From: JAUVKA01 sp964465145
Lineage (GTDB): Bacteria > Bacteroidota > Bacteroidia > Bacteroidales > UBA12481
DNA length: 42,562 nucleotides
Direction of reading: 5' to 3'
Assembly (NCBI GenBank): GCA_964465145.1
Contig: CAYXJR010000035.1
Span: forward strand, 1 to 42,562
In this document: positions 1-9,207 of the stretch, piece by piece
How positions within the stretch are numbered: the first letter of the stretch is position 1
Layout of the letters: the number at the start of each line of letters is the position of its first letter
Made by a program: the position numbers and the translations under genes
The notes under the pieces: generated by a model
Database searches by the model: none
Told to the model about the DNA's origin: nothing
The model's input: the letters and a program-made list of their open reading frames with translations, nothing else

Positions 1-339
1 GTTGAAAAAGTGACCGAAGAACTAAAAAAAGAAGGTTTTGGCATACTGTCAGAAATAAATATCCACGAAAAGCTGAAGGAAAAGCTGAACGTGGATTTCA
101 GAAAATACAGGATTCTTGGCGCGTGCAACCCGCCCAGTGCCTACAAAGCCCTTCAGGCAGAAAATAAAATAGGTACCATGTTGCCCTGCAATGTAATTGT
201 TCAGGAACTGGATAACGGCAAAACAGAAGTTGCCGCGGTTGATCCGGTTGCTTCAATGATGGCAGTTGGAAATTCTGAGCTCGAAAGTATTGCGAAGGAA
301 ATTCGCACGAAACTTCAAAAGGTAATTAACATATTATAA
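1..339 (+). CDS. DUF302 family protein, 5' end cut by window edge
   Basis: The reading frame is open from the first base, so the gene starts outside the window; the GTG at 10 is probably internal. About 112 C-terminal residues are visible. They show the DUF302 hallmarks FRKYRILGACNPPSAYKA and IGTMLPCNVIVQE, followed by AVDPVASM. DUF302 proteins are small, soluble, often metal-cluster-associated proteins of unsettled biochemical role; the single Cys pair (GACNPP and LPCNV) is the conserved feature. The gene is 16 nt upstream of a cytochrome gene and in the same direction as the copper genes, which suggests one expression unit for metal or redox stress. Family call is firm; function is not known. 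Confidence 0.9.
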   Translation, partial: VEKVTEELKKEGFGILSEINIHEKLKEKLNVDFRKYRILGACNPPSAYKALQAENKIGTMLPCNVIVQELDNGKTEVAAVDPVASMMAVGNSELESIAKEIRTKLQKVINIL

Positions 340-355
340 TCTTAAAAATTTAACC

Positions 356-871
356 ATGAAATTCTTACTGTTAATATTAGTCAGTATACCGTTTTTTTTT
401 ACAGGATGTAACCCGCCGGCAACCAACAGGGTGCAGACCGGGACAACCTGGGGAGTAGGTTCGTTTGAAACAAATGGCGAACGAATTTTTTTCACGGCAA
501 CGAGCGAGCGGGAAACACCAATTACATACACCGGCGGTCCCGCACAGGGAATGATGATGATGGGTGGAAACCTGGCTTGTGTTTCCTGCCACGGAACAAA
601 TGCACGGGGCGGCAGGCACACCATGCACATGGAAACGATGGTTGCTCCGGATATCCGTTGGTCCACCTTATCAAGCGGGCATCATGAAAAAGGAGAAGTT
701 ATAAACAACCCGCAAGATCAGCATATGGAATATGATTTTGAAGCTTTTAAAAATTCTGTTGAAAATGGAAGACACCCTGATGGAGATAAGCTCAAAACGG
801 ATATGCCCAGATGGAAAATGAGTGATGCTGATTTAAAGGATTTAATGAATTATCTAAAGTCGCTGAAATAA
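356..871 (+). CDS. c-type cytochrome lipoprotein, single haem
   Basis: The 171-residue product begins with a lipoprotein signal peptide (MKFLLLILVSIPFFFTGC), so it is probably anchored in the envelope by Cys18. One haem-binding CXXCH motif, CVSCH, sits near residues 75-79. It is followed by a His/Met-rich stretch (GGRHTMHMETM) and, near the C-terminus, DMPRWKMSDADLKDLMNYLKSL, the usual last helix of class I cytochrome c, with a Met available as sixth haem ligand. It is likely an electron carrier in the periplasm. Its position between the DUF302 gene and the copper oxidase/ATPase genes suggests a link to copper redox chemistry, but this is inferred from neighbourhood only. Confidence 0.88.
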   Translation: MKFLLLILVSIPFFFTGCNPPATNRVQTGTTWGVGSFETNGERIFFTATSERETPITYTGGPAQGMMMMGGNLACVSCHGTNARGGRHTMHMETMVAPDIRWSTLSSGHHEKGEVINNPQDQHMEYDFEAFKNSVENGRHPDGDKLKTDMPRWKMSDADLKDLMNYLKSLK

Positions 872-908
872 CAGGTGACAAGTAATAAAACATAAAATCA
901 CAAACGTC

Positions 909-1625
909 ATGAAAAGCATAAAATGGTTAATATTCGTTGTTCTGCTTGTTACCGGAACAACTTTCACAGTACATGGACAGGAAGCAGAAAAAAGTGGAAT
1001 GGGCGATATGTTTGTCCACCCTTTTCTGACCCACATGGCCCTGCCTGACCCTCAGGGAGAAATGAGCCTGCGGGTAACCCCTTTTCAGGAACGATATGAT
1101 GGTGTCGTTGAGCAGGATCTTGGGTTGCATCTTGAGGCGGGATTATTGCGCAACCTGGGACTTCATATTCGAAGCGACGGTATTAAAACATCACCTTACT
1201 CTGAAGTAATGTTAATGTATAGTTTTTTACACGATGCTTCACTGAGCAAAGGAATGAGTGTTTTCGGACAGGTTAGTCTTCCAACCGGCCCGGTTGAATC
1301 CAATAAACTAAAATATCTTTTTGGATTATCAGGCAGATTGACTATTCCTAAAATCATGGTAATGGATGCCAATATACATGTAAATCTTGCCGACAAAATG
1401 GCTGAATATGAAAGTTCATTTATATTCAAAGCATCAGAAATGATTTATCCTGAACTGGAACTCAGGGGAGAAATAACTGAAGAGGCAACAAGTTTGTATT
1501 CCCTGATTGGCCTTAAATTCAGAATTGCCGACGAAATCGCATTGGGTCTGGGCTATCAGATTCCTATAACAAAGGAAAGAGAATATGATTCCCAGTTTTT
1601 GCTGACATTGGGAATGGCCTTTTAA
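909..1625 (+). CDS. Predicted outer-membrane beta-barrel protein, function unknown
   Basis: A 238-residue protein with a cleavable signal peptide (MKSIKWLIFVVLLVTGTTFTVHG then QEAEK). The rest alternates hydrophobic and polar residues in strand-like blocks and ends in ...QFLLTLGMAF, a terminal Phe typical of outer-membrane barrels. I see no catalytic motif. It lies 37 nt after the cytochrome gene on the same strand, so it may be co-expressed with it. It could be a small transporter or an assembly factor of the metal-resistance cluster; the sequence does not decide. Confidence 0.7.
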   Translation: MKSIKWLIFVVLLVTGTTFTVHGQEAEKSGMGDMFVHPFLTHMALPDPQGEMSLRVTPFQERYDGVVEQDLGLHLEAGLLRNLGLHIRSDGIKTSPYSEVMLMYSFLHDASLSKGMSVFGQVSLPTGPVESNKLKYLFGLSGRLTIPKIMVMDANIHVNLADKMAEYESSFIFKASEMIYPELELRGEITEEATSLYSLIGLKFRIADEIALGLGYQIPITKEREYDSQFLLTLGMAF

Positions 1626-1712
1626 CCAAAAACAACGTTAACAGTTTACCGATAATTCGGTACACGACATTTTAAGCGAAAGATGTGCCAGGTGAAAATT
1701 GGGGTTATGCTT

Positions 1713-1916
1713 ATGAATCATCAAGAAATACTTAAGGAGATTTTTCAGGTACAAATGGAAATTCAGGAAAAACATCCTGAACTAATGAAGTACCTGGCAG
1801 AGATGCCTGATACGCTTCCGGTAGAAGGGAGTGTCAAGGTAGATTCTAATTCTTTACTGAAATACCTTGATTCATTAAAGGAGATGATTTTAAATTATAA
1901 AAGCAAACATAAATAA
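1713..1916 (+). CDS. Small helical protein of the metal cluster, unknown function
   Basis: About 67 residues (MNHQEILKEIFQVQ...). The frame is open from 1683, but the ATG at 1713 is preferred because a GGGG tract lies 8 nt upstream; ATG 1707 is an alternative. The protein is highly charged, has no Cys, His pair or membrane segment, and looks like two amphipathic helices joined by a Pro-containing linker (MPDTLPVEGSV). It sits between the beta-barrel gene and the multicopper oxidase. I do not recognise the family. Confidence 0.6.
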   Translation: MNHQEILKEIFQVQMEIQEKHPELMKYLAEMPDTLPVEGSVKVDSNSLLKYLDSLKEMILNYKSKHK

Positions 1917-1926
1917 AACCAATAAA

Positions 1927-1998
1927 ATGAAAACGATTTTAATTAGCGATGTTGGGGGAAAACTATCACATACCATGATTATTAAACAGCTGCATTAG
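1927..1998 (+). other. 23-codon ORF, possible leader peptide or gene relic
   Basis: An ATG at 1927, 10 nt after the preceding gene, opens a 23-residue frame (MKTILISDVGGKLSHTMIIK...) that ends at 1998, 31 nt before the multicopper oxidase start. It could be a small leader peptide, the truncated head of a lost gene, or chance. No family is recognisable at this length. Confidence 0.2.
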
Positions 1999-2029
1999 AA
2001 AAATAGTAAGGTATATCAAAATAAAACAC

Positions 2030-4291
2030 ATGAAAAATAATTACAACATACTACTATTAAGTCTCATTTTGATTATTCCGCTATTTGTAAAGGCCCAAAC
2101 CGATACAACCACTTACCACCTTAAATTAAGACTGGAAAAAGTCAATAAAGCAGAAGAAGAAGTTACCGGCATGACAGTGAATGGAAGCATTCCCGGGCCC
2201 ACTCTACGTTTTACTGAAGGCGGTTATGCTGTGATTTTTGTAAAAAATGAAATGGATGTTGAAACCTCTGTTCACTGGCATGGAATTATATTGCCTAATT
2301 TTTACGACGGTGTCCCTTATTTAAACACGCCGCCCATTTTGCCCGGGCAAACCCAAAAATATGAATTCCCGCTGAAACAATCCGGTACTTATTGGTATCA
2401 TTCACACACTATGCTACAAGAGCAAAGCGGGGTTTATGGGTCTATTGTCATTGAGCCAAAAGAAAAAAAACTTGTCTATGACAGGGAACTTGTGATAGTA
2501 TTGTCTGACTGGACCAATGAAAAACCAAATAATGTATTACGTTCTTTAAAAAGAGGCACAGAGTGGTATACCATAAAAAAAGGAAGCGCTACCCCGCTTA
2601 ATCAGGTAATTGCCAGGGGGGCGCTGGGCGCACAGTTTAACTTTTGGAAACAAAGGATGGAAGGAGCCGATATTGCAGACATCTACTACCCTGCTTTTTT
2701 AGTGAATGGCCTGCAAACACAGGAATACGCTGAATATAATCCTGGTGAAAAAGTAAGGCTTCGTATTATCAATGGGGCGGCCTCTACATCATTCTGGATG
2801 ACCTTTGGAGGGGACAACCCAACCCTGGTTTCGGCTGATGGTCAGGATGTAGTGCCTGTTAAACACAACAAAACCTTTATTGCCATTGCAGAAACATATG
2901 ATTTTATCATCTCCATACCGCAAAATGGAAAAATAGAATTCAGGGCCACGGCACAGGATGGGTCTGGTGCAGCCTCCGTCTTTTTGGGCAAGGGTGAGGT
3001 GATATCAGCCCCAATGGTGCCCAAGCCTGATAAAATCGCTATGATGAAACAAATGGCATCCATGAAAATGAGAATGGGGGCTCCTGCCCTCAAATTCAGG
3101 CCAAAAAAAGATGAACCAGTCAAAATGATGGAAAATTGGGGAATGAAAATGGATAAAGAGATGGAAATGAAGGGCACCGACAAAATGAATCATTCCAACA
3201 AGCATACAATGGATGATATGGCTATGGGTTCAACAATTGTAGAAAATAAAATGGACGACCAGGCTATGCCAGGTATGGATATGTTTTCCGAATATAATTA
3301 TAACTATTTAAAATCTCCTGAAAAGACCAATTTTGCCGACAGCATTCCAGTGAAAGAAGTTTTACTGAACCTCACCGGTAATATGCAGCGCTATATCTGG
3401 AGTATGAATGGGATACCCTTATCAGAAACGGACAAAATAATTATCAAAGAGGGCGAAGTAACCCGTATTACCCTCAACAACCTGACAATGATGCACCACC
3501 CCATGCACCTTCACGGCCACTTTTTTCGGGTCATCAATAAAAACGGGGAATATTCGCCGTTGAAACATACTGTGAATGTACCGCCCATGCAACAGGTTAC
3601 CATAGAGTTTTATGGCAGCGAATATGGAGATTGGTTTTTTCATTGTCACATTCTTTATCATATGATGGGAGGAATGGCACGTGTATTTAGCTATGATACC
3701 CCCCGGGATTCGAAGTTAGAAAGTTATCCCGTATCCAAACTGGTTCACGAAACGAACCGCTATTATAATTGGGGTGTAGCAGATATTGCATCACAAATGA
3801 CGGCTGTCAACATAGTCTCTTCTAATATCAGAAATCAATTCAATTTCAGTGCTGAATATGGCTACAATAAGAATTTTGAAACTGAATTTACCTATGAAAG
3901 ATACCTGTATGATTATTTTAGGGTATTTGTTGGCATAAACGCGGAGAATACTTTGAAAAACAACCTTGACAATATCAATACTACTGCTGTAGTCGGTATT
4001 CGCTGGTTTACACCATATATGTTTAACCTTGACCTCCGTTTGGATAATGAGTTGCGGCCTCGCATAGGAATAGGCAGAGCATTAATGTTATTTCCCCGGT
4101 TTTCAGTATTTGGATATTACGAATATCAAATTGATTTAGGCTGGGTCAATGATCTGGAAGGTAATACCAATTTCGTGCAGGAGACCGTATGGAATGCCGG
4201 TGCCGAATACATGCTATCAAAGAATTTCTCTTTGATAGCGAGCTATGATAATCGCTTTGGTGCCGGTGGTGGCTTATCTGTAAGATTCTAA
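2030..4291 (+). CDS. Multicopper oxidase with C-terminal beta-barrel-like extension
   Basis: A 753-residue exported protein (signal peptide ending near PLFVKAQ). It carries the four copper-binding segments of multicopper oxidases: HWHG near residue 83, YWYHSH near 124, HHPMHLHGHFF near 488 and FFHCHILYH near 536, in the normal order for a three-domain laccase/CopA-like enzyme. Residues ~335-425 form a Met- and His-rich insert (repeats such as MKMRMG, MDDMAMG, MPGMDMF), as in copper-tolerance oxidases that bind or oxidise Cu+. Unusually, ~170 residues follow the last copper motif; they look like strands of an outer-membrane barrel and end in LSVRF, resembling CopB-type proteins. Likely role: oxidation of periplasmic Cu+ to less toxic Cu2+. 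The stop is 4 nt before the permease start. Confidence 0.92.
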   Translation: MKNNYNILLLSLILIIPLFVKAQTDTTTYHLKLRLEKVNKAEEEVTGMTVNGSIPGPTLRFTEGGYAVIFVKNEMDVETSVHWHGIILPNFYDGVPYLNTPPILPGQTQKYEFPLKQSGTYWYHSHTMLQEQSGVYGSIVIEPKEKKLVYDRELVIVLSDWTNEKPNNVLRSLKRGTEWYTIKKGSATPLNQVIARGALGAQFNFWKQRMEGADIADIYYPAFLVNGLQTQEYAEYNPGEKVRLRIINGAASTSFWMTFGGDNPTLVSADGQDVVPVKHNKTFIAIAETYDFIISIPQNGKIEFRATAQDGSGAASVFLGKGEVISAPMVPKPDKIAMMKQMASMKMRMGAPALKFRPKKDEPVKMMENWGMKMDKEMEMKGTDKMNHSNKHTMDDMAMGSTIVENKMDDQAMPGMDMFSEYNYNYLKSPEKTNFADSIPVKEVLLNLTGNMQRYIWSMNGIPLSETDKIIIKEGEVTRITLNNLTMMHHPMHLHGHFFRVINKNGEYSPLKHTVNVPPMQQVTIEFYGSEYGDWFFHCHILYHMMGGMARVFSYDTPRDSKLESYPVSKLVHETNRYYNWGVADIASQMTAVNIVSSNIRNQFNFSAEYGYNKNFETEFTYERYLYDYFRVFVGINAENTLKNNLDNINTTAVVGIRWFTPYMFNLDLRLDNELRPRIGIGRALMLFPRFSVFGYYEYQIDLGWVNDLEGNTNFVQETVWNAGAEYMLSKNFSLIASYDNRFGAGGGLSVRF

Positions 4292-4295
4292 TTTT

Positions 4296-5600
4296 ATGAG
4301 TGAATATAAAAAAAATAGTCTTTCATTGACAGGCGCAGTTTCGCTGGGGACTGGTGTTATGATTGGTGCAGGTATTTTTGCTATACTCGGACAGGTAGCC
4401 GAATTGGCAGGTAACTTGTTTCCTTTTGCTTTTCTTGTGGGAGCAATTATCGCTGGATTCAGCGCTTACTCCTATATAAAACTGTCCAATGTCTATCCTT
4501 CTGCAGGTGGTATAGCAATGTATTTGAAAAAGGCATATGGCAAAGGAGCTTTTATGGCTTTTGCTGCACTTCTCATGGCATTTTCTATGATAATCAACGA
4601 GAGCCTGGTAGCCCGAACTTTTGGTACATATACCTTACAACTTTTTGATGTCGGCCAAAATAGTATGTGGGTGCCCATTCTGGGGGTAATACTTATTGTT
4701 GGAGCATTTCTTGTCAATATCTCGGGTAATAAATTCATTGAAAAATCTTCCCTAACCATGGCCATCATAAAAATAGGTGGTATTGCCATTTTTGCAATAG
4801 CCGGATTATGGGTAGCCGGATTTGATTTTGAAAAAGCCATTCCTTCATCCATTCCTGATAAATCAATGGTGAGCTTAATGGGCGCATTGGCCCTATCCAT
4901 TTTGGCCTATAAAGGCTTTACTACCATTACCAATAGTGGAGGCGAAATAAAAAAACCGCATAAAAATGTTAGCAGGGCTATCATTATTTCACTGATTATT
5001 TGTACAGTGGTTTATTTACTTGTGGCTTTCGCGGTTTCTTCCAATCTATCAATAGATGAAATTATCAAGGCCAAAGACTACTCGCTTGCTGAAGCTGCAA
5101 AGCCCGCTTTTGGCAAATATGGGCTTTGGTTCACCGTAGGGATCGCCATTTTTGCCACCGTATCAGGAATAATCGCCAGTATTTTTGCCGTATCCCGGAT
5201 GACCACCATGCTCACCGAAATGAAATTAATTCCTCATAGTCATTTTGGTATGAGTGGCGGCATTCAGAAACACATGCTGGTTTACACCGCTGTAATTGCT
5301 ATTGTGTTAACCATCTTCTTCGACCTTAGCCGAATTGCATCTTTAGGCGCCATCTTCTATCTGGTGATGGACATCGTTATTCATTGGGGTGTATTAAAGC
5401 ATTTGAGAAAAGAAATCAAGCCCAATATTACCATTGTAGTCACGGCTATAGTTCTTGACCTTACAGTATTAATTACATTTTTATGGGTAAAAGCATCTTC
5501 CGATATACTTGTTGTCATCGTTTCTTTTGTAATGATGATCTTAATTTATGCCGGAGAAAAATGGTTTTTGTCGCGAAACAGGATAACATTAAAAGACTAA
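4296..5600 (+). CDS. APC superfamily amino acid/polyamine permease
   Basis: A 434-residue polytopic membrane protein with about 12 hydrophobic segments. The N-terminus has the APC signature in the first helix (GAVSLGTGVMIGAGIFAILGQ) and a later ALSILAYKGFTTITNSGGEIKKP segment, as in amino acid-polyamine-organocation transporters. It should be an inner-membrane permease; the substrate cannot be read from sequence. It begins 4 nt after the multicopper oxidase and ends 14 nt before the Cu ATPase, so it is embedded in the metal operon. A role in supplying or exporting a metal-chelating amino acid is conceivable but inferred only from position. Confidence 0.88.
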   Translation: MSEYKKNSLSLTGAVSLGTGVMIGAGIFAILGQVAELAGNLFPFAFLVGAIIAGFSAYSYIKLSNVYPSAGGIAMYLKKAYGKGAFMAFAALLMAFSMIINESLVARTFGTYTLQLFDVGQNSMWVPILGVILIVGAFLVNISGNKFIEKSSLTMAIIKIGGIAIFAIAGLWVAGFDFEKAIPSSIPDKSMVSLMGALALSILAYKGFTTITNSGGEIKKPHKNVSRAIIISLIICTVVYLLVAFAVSSNLSIDEIIKAKDYSLAEAAKPAFGKYGLWFTVGIAIFATVSGIIASIFAVSRMTTMLTEMKLIPHSHFGMSGGIQKHMLVYTAVIAIVLTIFFDLSRIASLGAIFYLVMDIVIHWGVLKHLRKEIKPNITIVVTAIVLDLTVLITFLWVKASSDILVVIVSFVMMILIYAGEKWFLSRNRITLKD

Positions 5601-5614
5601 AAATAGATCAAATC

Positions 5615-7921
5615 ATGGAAAATAATCATAATCACCATCACCACGAACACAACGTTAACCAAACTCAACCTGTTAAGGGTGTAAAGAAGGACATCTATTA
5701 CTGCACAATGCTATGCGAAGGTGATAAAACTTATCCTGAACCCGGCGACTGCCCGGTTTGCGGCATGCATCTGAAAAAAGAAGAAAACAGGGCGAAACCT
5801 GTAAGCGGGAAAACCATTTACACCTGCCCAATGCACCCCGAAGTAAAAAAGGATAAACCCGGGAATTGCCCAAAATGTGGAATGGATCTCGTTCCTGAAA
5901 AAGGTGAGGTAACCAGTGAAGAGGAAAAGGCATACAAAAAAATGGCAAAGAAATTTTGGATTGCCCTTATGTTGGCTGTTCCGGTTCTGATTATCGCTAT
6001 GTCAGAATTTATACCCTTTTTAAATCTCGAATCACTGGCTCCCAAAAAAATTTGGAATTGGGTGGAATTTGTATTAGCCACACCTGTTTTGTTTTATTCA
6101 GGTTGGGTTTTCTTCAAGAGGGGTTGGAGTTCAATCGTTAGGTGGATGCCAAATATGTGGACATTAATATCCATTGGTGTTGGTGCTGCCTATATTTTTA
6201 GCATTGTTGCTCTCTTGTTACCTGGTATATTTCCACCACAATTTAAAGATGCCTTGGGTAATGTTCATATTTATTTTGAAGCTGTAGCCGTTATTTTAAC
6301 CCTTGTACTCCTAGGTCAGGTACTGGAACTCAGAGCGCATAGCAAAACCAATACGGCCATAAAAGCATTACTTGGGCTCGTGCCACCAGTTGCCCGTATT
6401 GTCAGGAATGGTGTTGAAGAAGAAATCCCTCTTGATGAAGTAAAAGTTGGCGACATTTTAAAGGTGAAACCCGGTGAAAAAGTACCAGTTGATGGCGTTC
6501 TACGGGAAGGTTCAGCCGTAATCGACGAAAGTATGATTACTGGCGAGCCGATTCCTGCTGAAAAATTCACCGGCGACAAAGTTACAGGAGGAACCATAAA
6601 TGGTAAAACCGTTTTTGAAATGAAAGCGGTGAAAGTAGGCAGCGACACATTGCTGGCTCAAATTATCGAGATGGTCAATAAGGCAAGCCGCTCGCGCGCT
6701 CCAATTCAGAAACTTGCGGATAAGGTAGCAAGGTATTTTGTTCAAATTGTAATTTCTATTGCTCTCATAACTTTTGCAGTTTGGGCTATCTGGGGTCCCG
6801 AACCGGCTTATGTTTACGCATTTGTCAATGCAGTAGCGGTATTAATAATAGCCTGTCCGTGTGCATTGGGCCTTGCAACACCAATGTCAATTATGGTGGG
6901 AACAGGAAGAGGTGCTCAATCCGGTGTACTTGTAAAAGATGCACGTGCTATTGAGGAAATGAATAAAGTAGATATACTTATCGTTGACAAAACCGGTACA
7001 CTGACGGAAGGAAAACCCAGTCTTGAAAAATATCAATCCTTTGGTTCCTTACCTGATGATGAAATATTGAAACTGGCAGCCTCAATTGATGCCAACAGTG
7101 AGCACCCGCTTGCCGATGCTATAGTTAAAGGGGCAAAAGAAAAAAACATCGGGCTGATAAAAATGGACAAATTTGAATCGGTTACAGGAAAAGGGGTTAA
7201 GGCTATCTATCAAGGAAAACAGATTGGTCTGGGGAATCAAAAACTGTTGGATGAATTTCAGGCAGACTTAGATGAGAATAATAAAAAAATTGTTAAAGAA
7301 TGGCAATTGAAAGCACAGACTGTGATGTACCTGTGTATTGATAAAAAAGTGGAAGGCGTTGTGACTGTTTCAGATAAAATTAAAGAAAGCTCGGCAAAAG
7401 CGATTCAGGAATTGCAAAAAATGGGCGTAAAAGTTCACATGCTCACCGGCGACAATAAATTCACAGCCAAAGCCGTCGCTGACGAGCTTAAACTAGACGG
7501 CTATAAGGCCGACTGTCTGCCCGTCGATAAATATAAGAAAGTCAAGGAATTGCAGGAACAAGGGCACATTGTTGCCATGGCTGGTGATGGAATAAACGAT
7601 GCTCCTGCTTTAGAACAGGCTAATGTTGGAATTGCCATGGGGACTGGAACTGACATTGCTATGCAGAGCGCTGAGATCACCCTCGTTAAAGGAGATTTAA
7701 ATGGAATAGTCCGCGCAAAAGATTTGAGTCATAAAGTCATGCGCAACATAAAACAGAATTTATTTTTTGCTTTTATATACAACTCAGTTGGGGTACCTAT
7801 TGCTGCCGGGGTCCTATTTCCAATTTTCGGCATTCTATTAAGCCCCATTATTGCTGCAACCGCTATGAGTTTTAGTTCTGTTTCTGTAATCTTTAATGCT
7901 TTGCGGCTACGAAAGCAATAA
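5615..7921 (+). CDS. copA: Cu+-exporting P1B-type ATPase with two N-terminal HMBD fingers
   Basis: The ATG at 5615 (768 residues) is chosen over the upstream in-frame codon at 5483, which would overlap the permease by 118 nt and add unrelated sequence. The N-terminus is His-rich (HNHHHHEH) and is followed by two heavy-metal-binding fingers, YYCTMLCEG...CPVCGMHL (~29-56) and YTCPMHPEV...CPKCGMDL (~68-95), instead of classical HMA domains. P-type ATPase motifs are complete: TGEP (~309), membrane CPC in ACPCALG (~413), phosphorylation DKTGT (~459), SEHP (~495) and GDGINDAP (~657). The later helices carry YN (IYNSVG) and MSFSS, the set expected for Cu+/Ag+-selective P1B-1 pumps. Function: ATP-driven Cu+ export across the inner membrane, acting with the multicopper oxidase upstream. 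Confidence 0.95.
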   Translation: MENNHNHHHHEHNVNQTQPVKGVKKDIYYCTMLCEGDKTYPEPGDCPVCGMHLKKEENRAKPVSGKTIYTCPMHPEVKKDKPGNCPKCGMDLVPEKGEVTSEEEKAYKKMAKKFWIALMLAVPVLIIAMSEFIPFLNLESLAPKKIWNWVEFVLATPVLFYSGWVFFKRGWSSIVRWMPNMWTLISIGVGAAYIFSIVALLLPGIFPPQFKDALGNVHIYFEAVAVILTLVLLGQVLELRAHSKTNTAIKALLGLVPPVARIVRNGVEEEIPLDEVKVGDILKVKPGEKVPVDGVLREGSAVIDESMITGEPIPAEKFTGDKVTGGTINGKTVFEMKAVKVGSDTLLAQIIEMVNKASRSRAPIQKLADKVARYFVQIVISIALITFAVWAIWGPEPAYVYAFVNAVAVLIIACPCALGLATPMSIMVGTGRGAQSGVLVKDARAIEEMNKVDILIVDKTGTLTEGKPSLEKYQSFGSLPDDEILKLAASIDANSEHPLADAIVKGAKEKNIGLIKMDKFESVTGKGVKAIYQGKQIGLGNQKLLDEFQADLDENNKKIVKEWQLKAQTVMYLCIDKKVEGVVTVSDKIKESSAKAIQELQKMGVKVHMLTGDNKFTAKAVADELKLDGYKADCLPVDKYKKVKELQEQGHIVAMAGDGINDAPALEQANVGIAMGTGTDIAMQSAEITLVKGDLNGIVRAKDLSHKVMRNIKQNLFFAFIYNSVGVPIAAGVLFPIFGILLSPIIAATAMSFSSVSVIFNALRLRKQ

Positions 7922-7943
7922 TTGAATTAGCTACAAATACACA

Positions 7944-8225
7944 TTAGTTCTGACTTTTAAGGCATCTTACACTACCCCCAGTTTTTTTATTTATTTTATC
8001 CCATCTTAAATATTCATTACATGGAACCATCATGATAAAATATCCCTCATTTGCACCTTGATAACTATATGTTGTTGAAGTCCAGTAAAGATTACTTGAT
8101 CCAAGGCTGTAAAATGCACCAGTAGCATTACGATTGCCAGATAGGAAGGCATTGAAACCGGAACTGCCATCTATTTGCAAAGCCCAGCCTGTATCATTAT
8201 CAACAAAATAATCATCCAGTTTTTT
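7944..8225 (-). pseudogene. Decayed C-terminal fragment of a FISUMP-type surface protein
   Basis: On the - strand the frame reads DDYFVDNDTGWALQIDGSSG, FNAFLSGNR, then YWTSTTYSYQ and GGSVRCLKSQN before the stop. This matches the end of the Fibrobacter succinogenes major paralogous domain (gly-rich GFxAxxxG.R, YWTST, then SVRC). An in-frame TGA at 8226-8228 closes the frame upstream and no start or signal peptide precedes it, so only about 90 residues of a longer secreted protein remain. It is convergent with the ATPase gene and marks the disturbed edge of the accessory region. Confidence 0.7.
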
Positions 8226-8508
8226 TCAATCATTTTTGATAGATTACATATTAATATTTACGCCGTTCGTAGCATTTAAACAAAAATCAAAAAAACGTAT
8301 TGGTTTTTAACGGAAGTAAAAGGAAGATATTAACATTCTGATGATAACCGTTAACCATTCTAAATAAGAAATGAAATAAGGACGGTGAGGGTTTTCCCTG
8401 GAATAGTTAATTCATACCCCCACCTTTTAATAGAATTGAAAAACTAAACTGATCGAAGATTTGAAGTTAAGTGCAAAATGAACTGATTTTGGAGATAGAA
8501 TATCAACC

Positions 8509-8670
8509 TTACTTACCCCTCCCCCAATTAATCCAAAAGTTACTTGCGCTCCCGGAAAAATGTAAAGGGGCAGCCGATTGAAATTCGACTGCCGTTCCGG
8601 TTTGTTCAGTTTTATCGCCCGCTCTAAAACTGACATACACCCCATTGACAATATTTCCGGGTGCTCGTGG
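8509..8670 (-). pseudogene. Possible coding remnant, about 53 codons
   Basis: The - strand frame between a TGA (8671-8673) and a TAA (8509-8511) reads PRAPGNIVNGVYVSFRAGDK, TEQTGTAVEFQSAAPLHFSG, then SASNFWINWGRGK. Its composition looks protein-like, more so than the overlapping longer - strand frame at 8427-8651. It has no start codon and an upstream stop, so if real it is a relic of a lost gene. I do not recognise the family. Confidence 0.3.
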
Positions 8671-8737
8671 TCATTCGCCTTTATTTAATTGGCGGGCCAG
8701 AAGCCTTAACAAGTCCCCAGGGCAGGGGCGATCCCAC

Positions 8738-9187
8738 ATGAATTTATTCCTCAATAATCTCGCTGAAATCAAGATTTCCTATTCCTCAAAAGTACCGGCT
8801 AAAGACAGGCCTCAGGTCAGCTCCTCCAAGGATGCTGAAAAGAATTTCAGGCTGATCTTTGACGACATTGAATACCGCGAATCCTTCTACATCCTTCTCC
8901 TTAACAGGGCTAACAGGATCCTCGGATTCAATCTAATCTCCCAGGGAGGCATTTCCGGTACTATAACAGATATCCGGATGATTTTCCAAACAGCCCTAAA
9001 AGCAAATGCCTGTGCGATAATCGTTGCCCATAACCACCCTTCAGGGAATTTACAGCCTTCCGTGGCCGACAAAAAGATAACCCAGAAGATCAAAGAGGCC
9101 GGCCAGTTACTGGATATCCATCTGCTGGATCACATTATCCTATCTACTGATTCTTACTTTTCATTTGCAGATGAATCACTCATTTAA
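8738..9187 (+). CDS. RadC-like JAB/MPN domain protein
   Basis: Translation from ATG 8738 gives 149 residues (MNLFLNNLAEIKISYSSKVPA...), the usual size and N-terminus of short Bacteroidota RadC-like proteins. The in-frame start at 8645 would add unconserved-looking residues. The JAB/MPN metal-binding signature is intact: HNHPSGNLQPSVAD with a distal Asp, plus ILLLNRANRILGFNLISQGGISGTITD upstream. An AGGGG tract lies upstream of the start. RadC family proteins of this short form lack the N-terminal HhH domain and are common on mobile and defence islands; their activity is unproven. It is followed by a strong terminator. Confidence 0.88.
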   Translation: MNLFLNNLAEIKISYSSKVPAKDRPQVSSSKDAEKNFRLIFDDIEYRESFYILLLNRANRILGFNLISQGGISGTITDIRMIFQTALKANACAIIVAHNHPSGNLQPSVADKKITQKIKEAGQLLDIHLLDHIILSTDSYFSFADESLI

Positions 9188-9207
9188 GGGGGCTTGCCCC
9201 TTTTTTT
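9186..9207 (+). terminator. Rho-independent terminator after the RadC-like gene
   Basis: AAGGGG pairs with CCCCTT across a GCTTG loop and is followed by seven T. The stem starts inside the stop codon. Confidence 0.8.

Noticed and set aside
5483..5614. Upstream in-frame start for the copper ATPase
   Set aside because: Would overlap the permease by over 100 nt and adds residues unlike the family; ATG 5615 leads directly into the His-rich N-terminus.
8427..8651. 74-codon - strand ORF in the border zone
   Set aside because: Low-complexity, no motif, and a different frame of the same stretch looks more protein-like; treated as chance.
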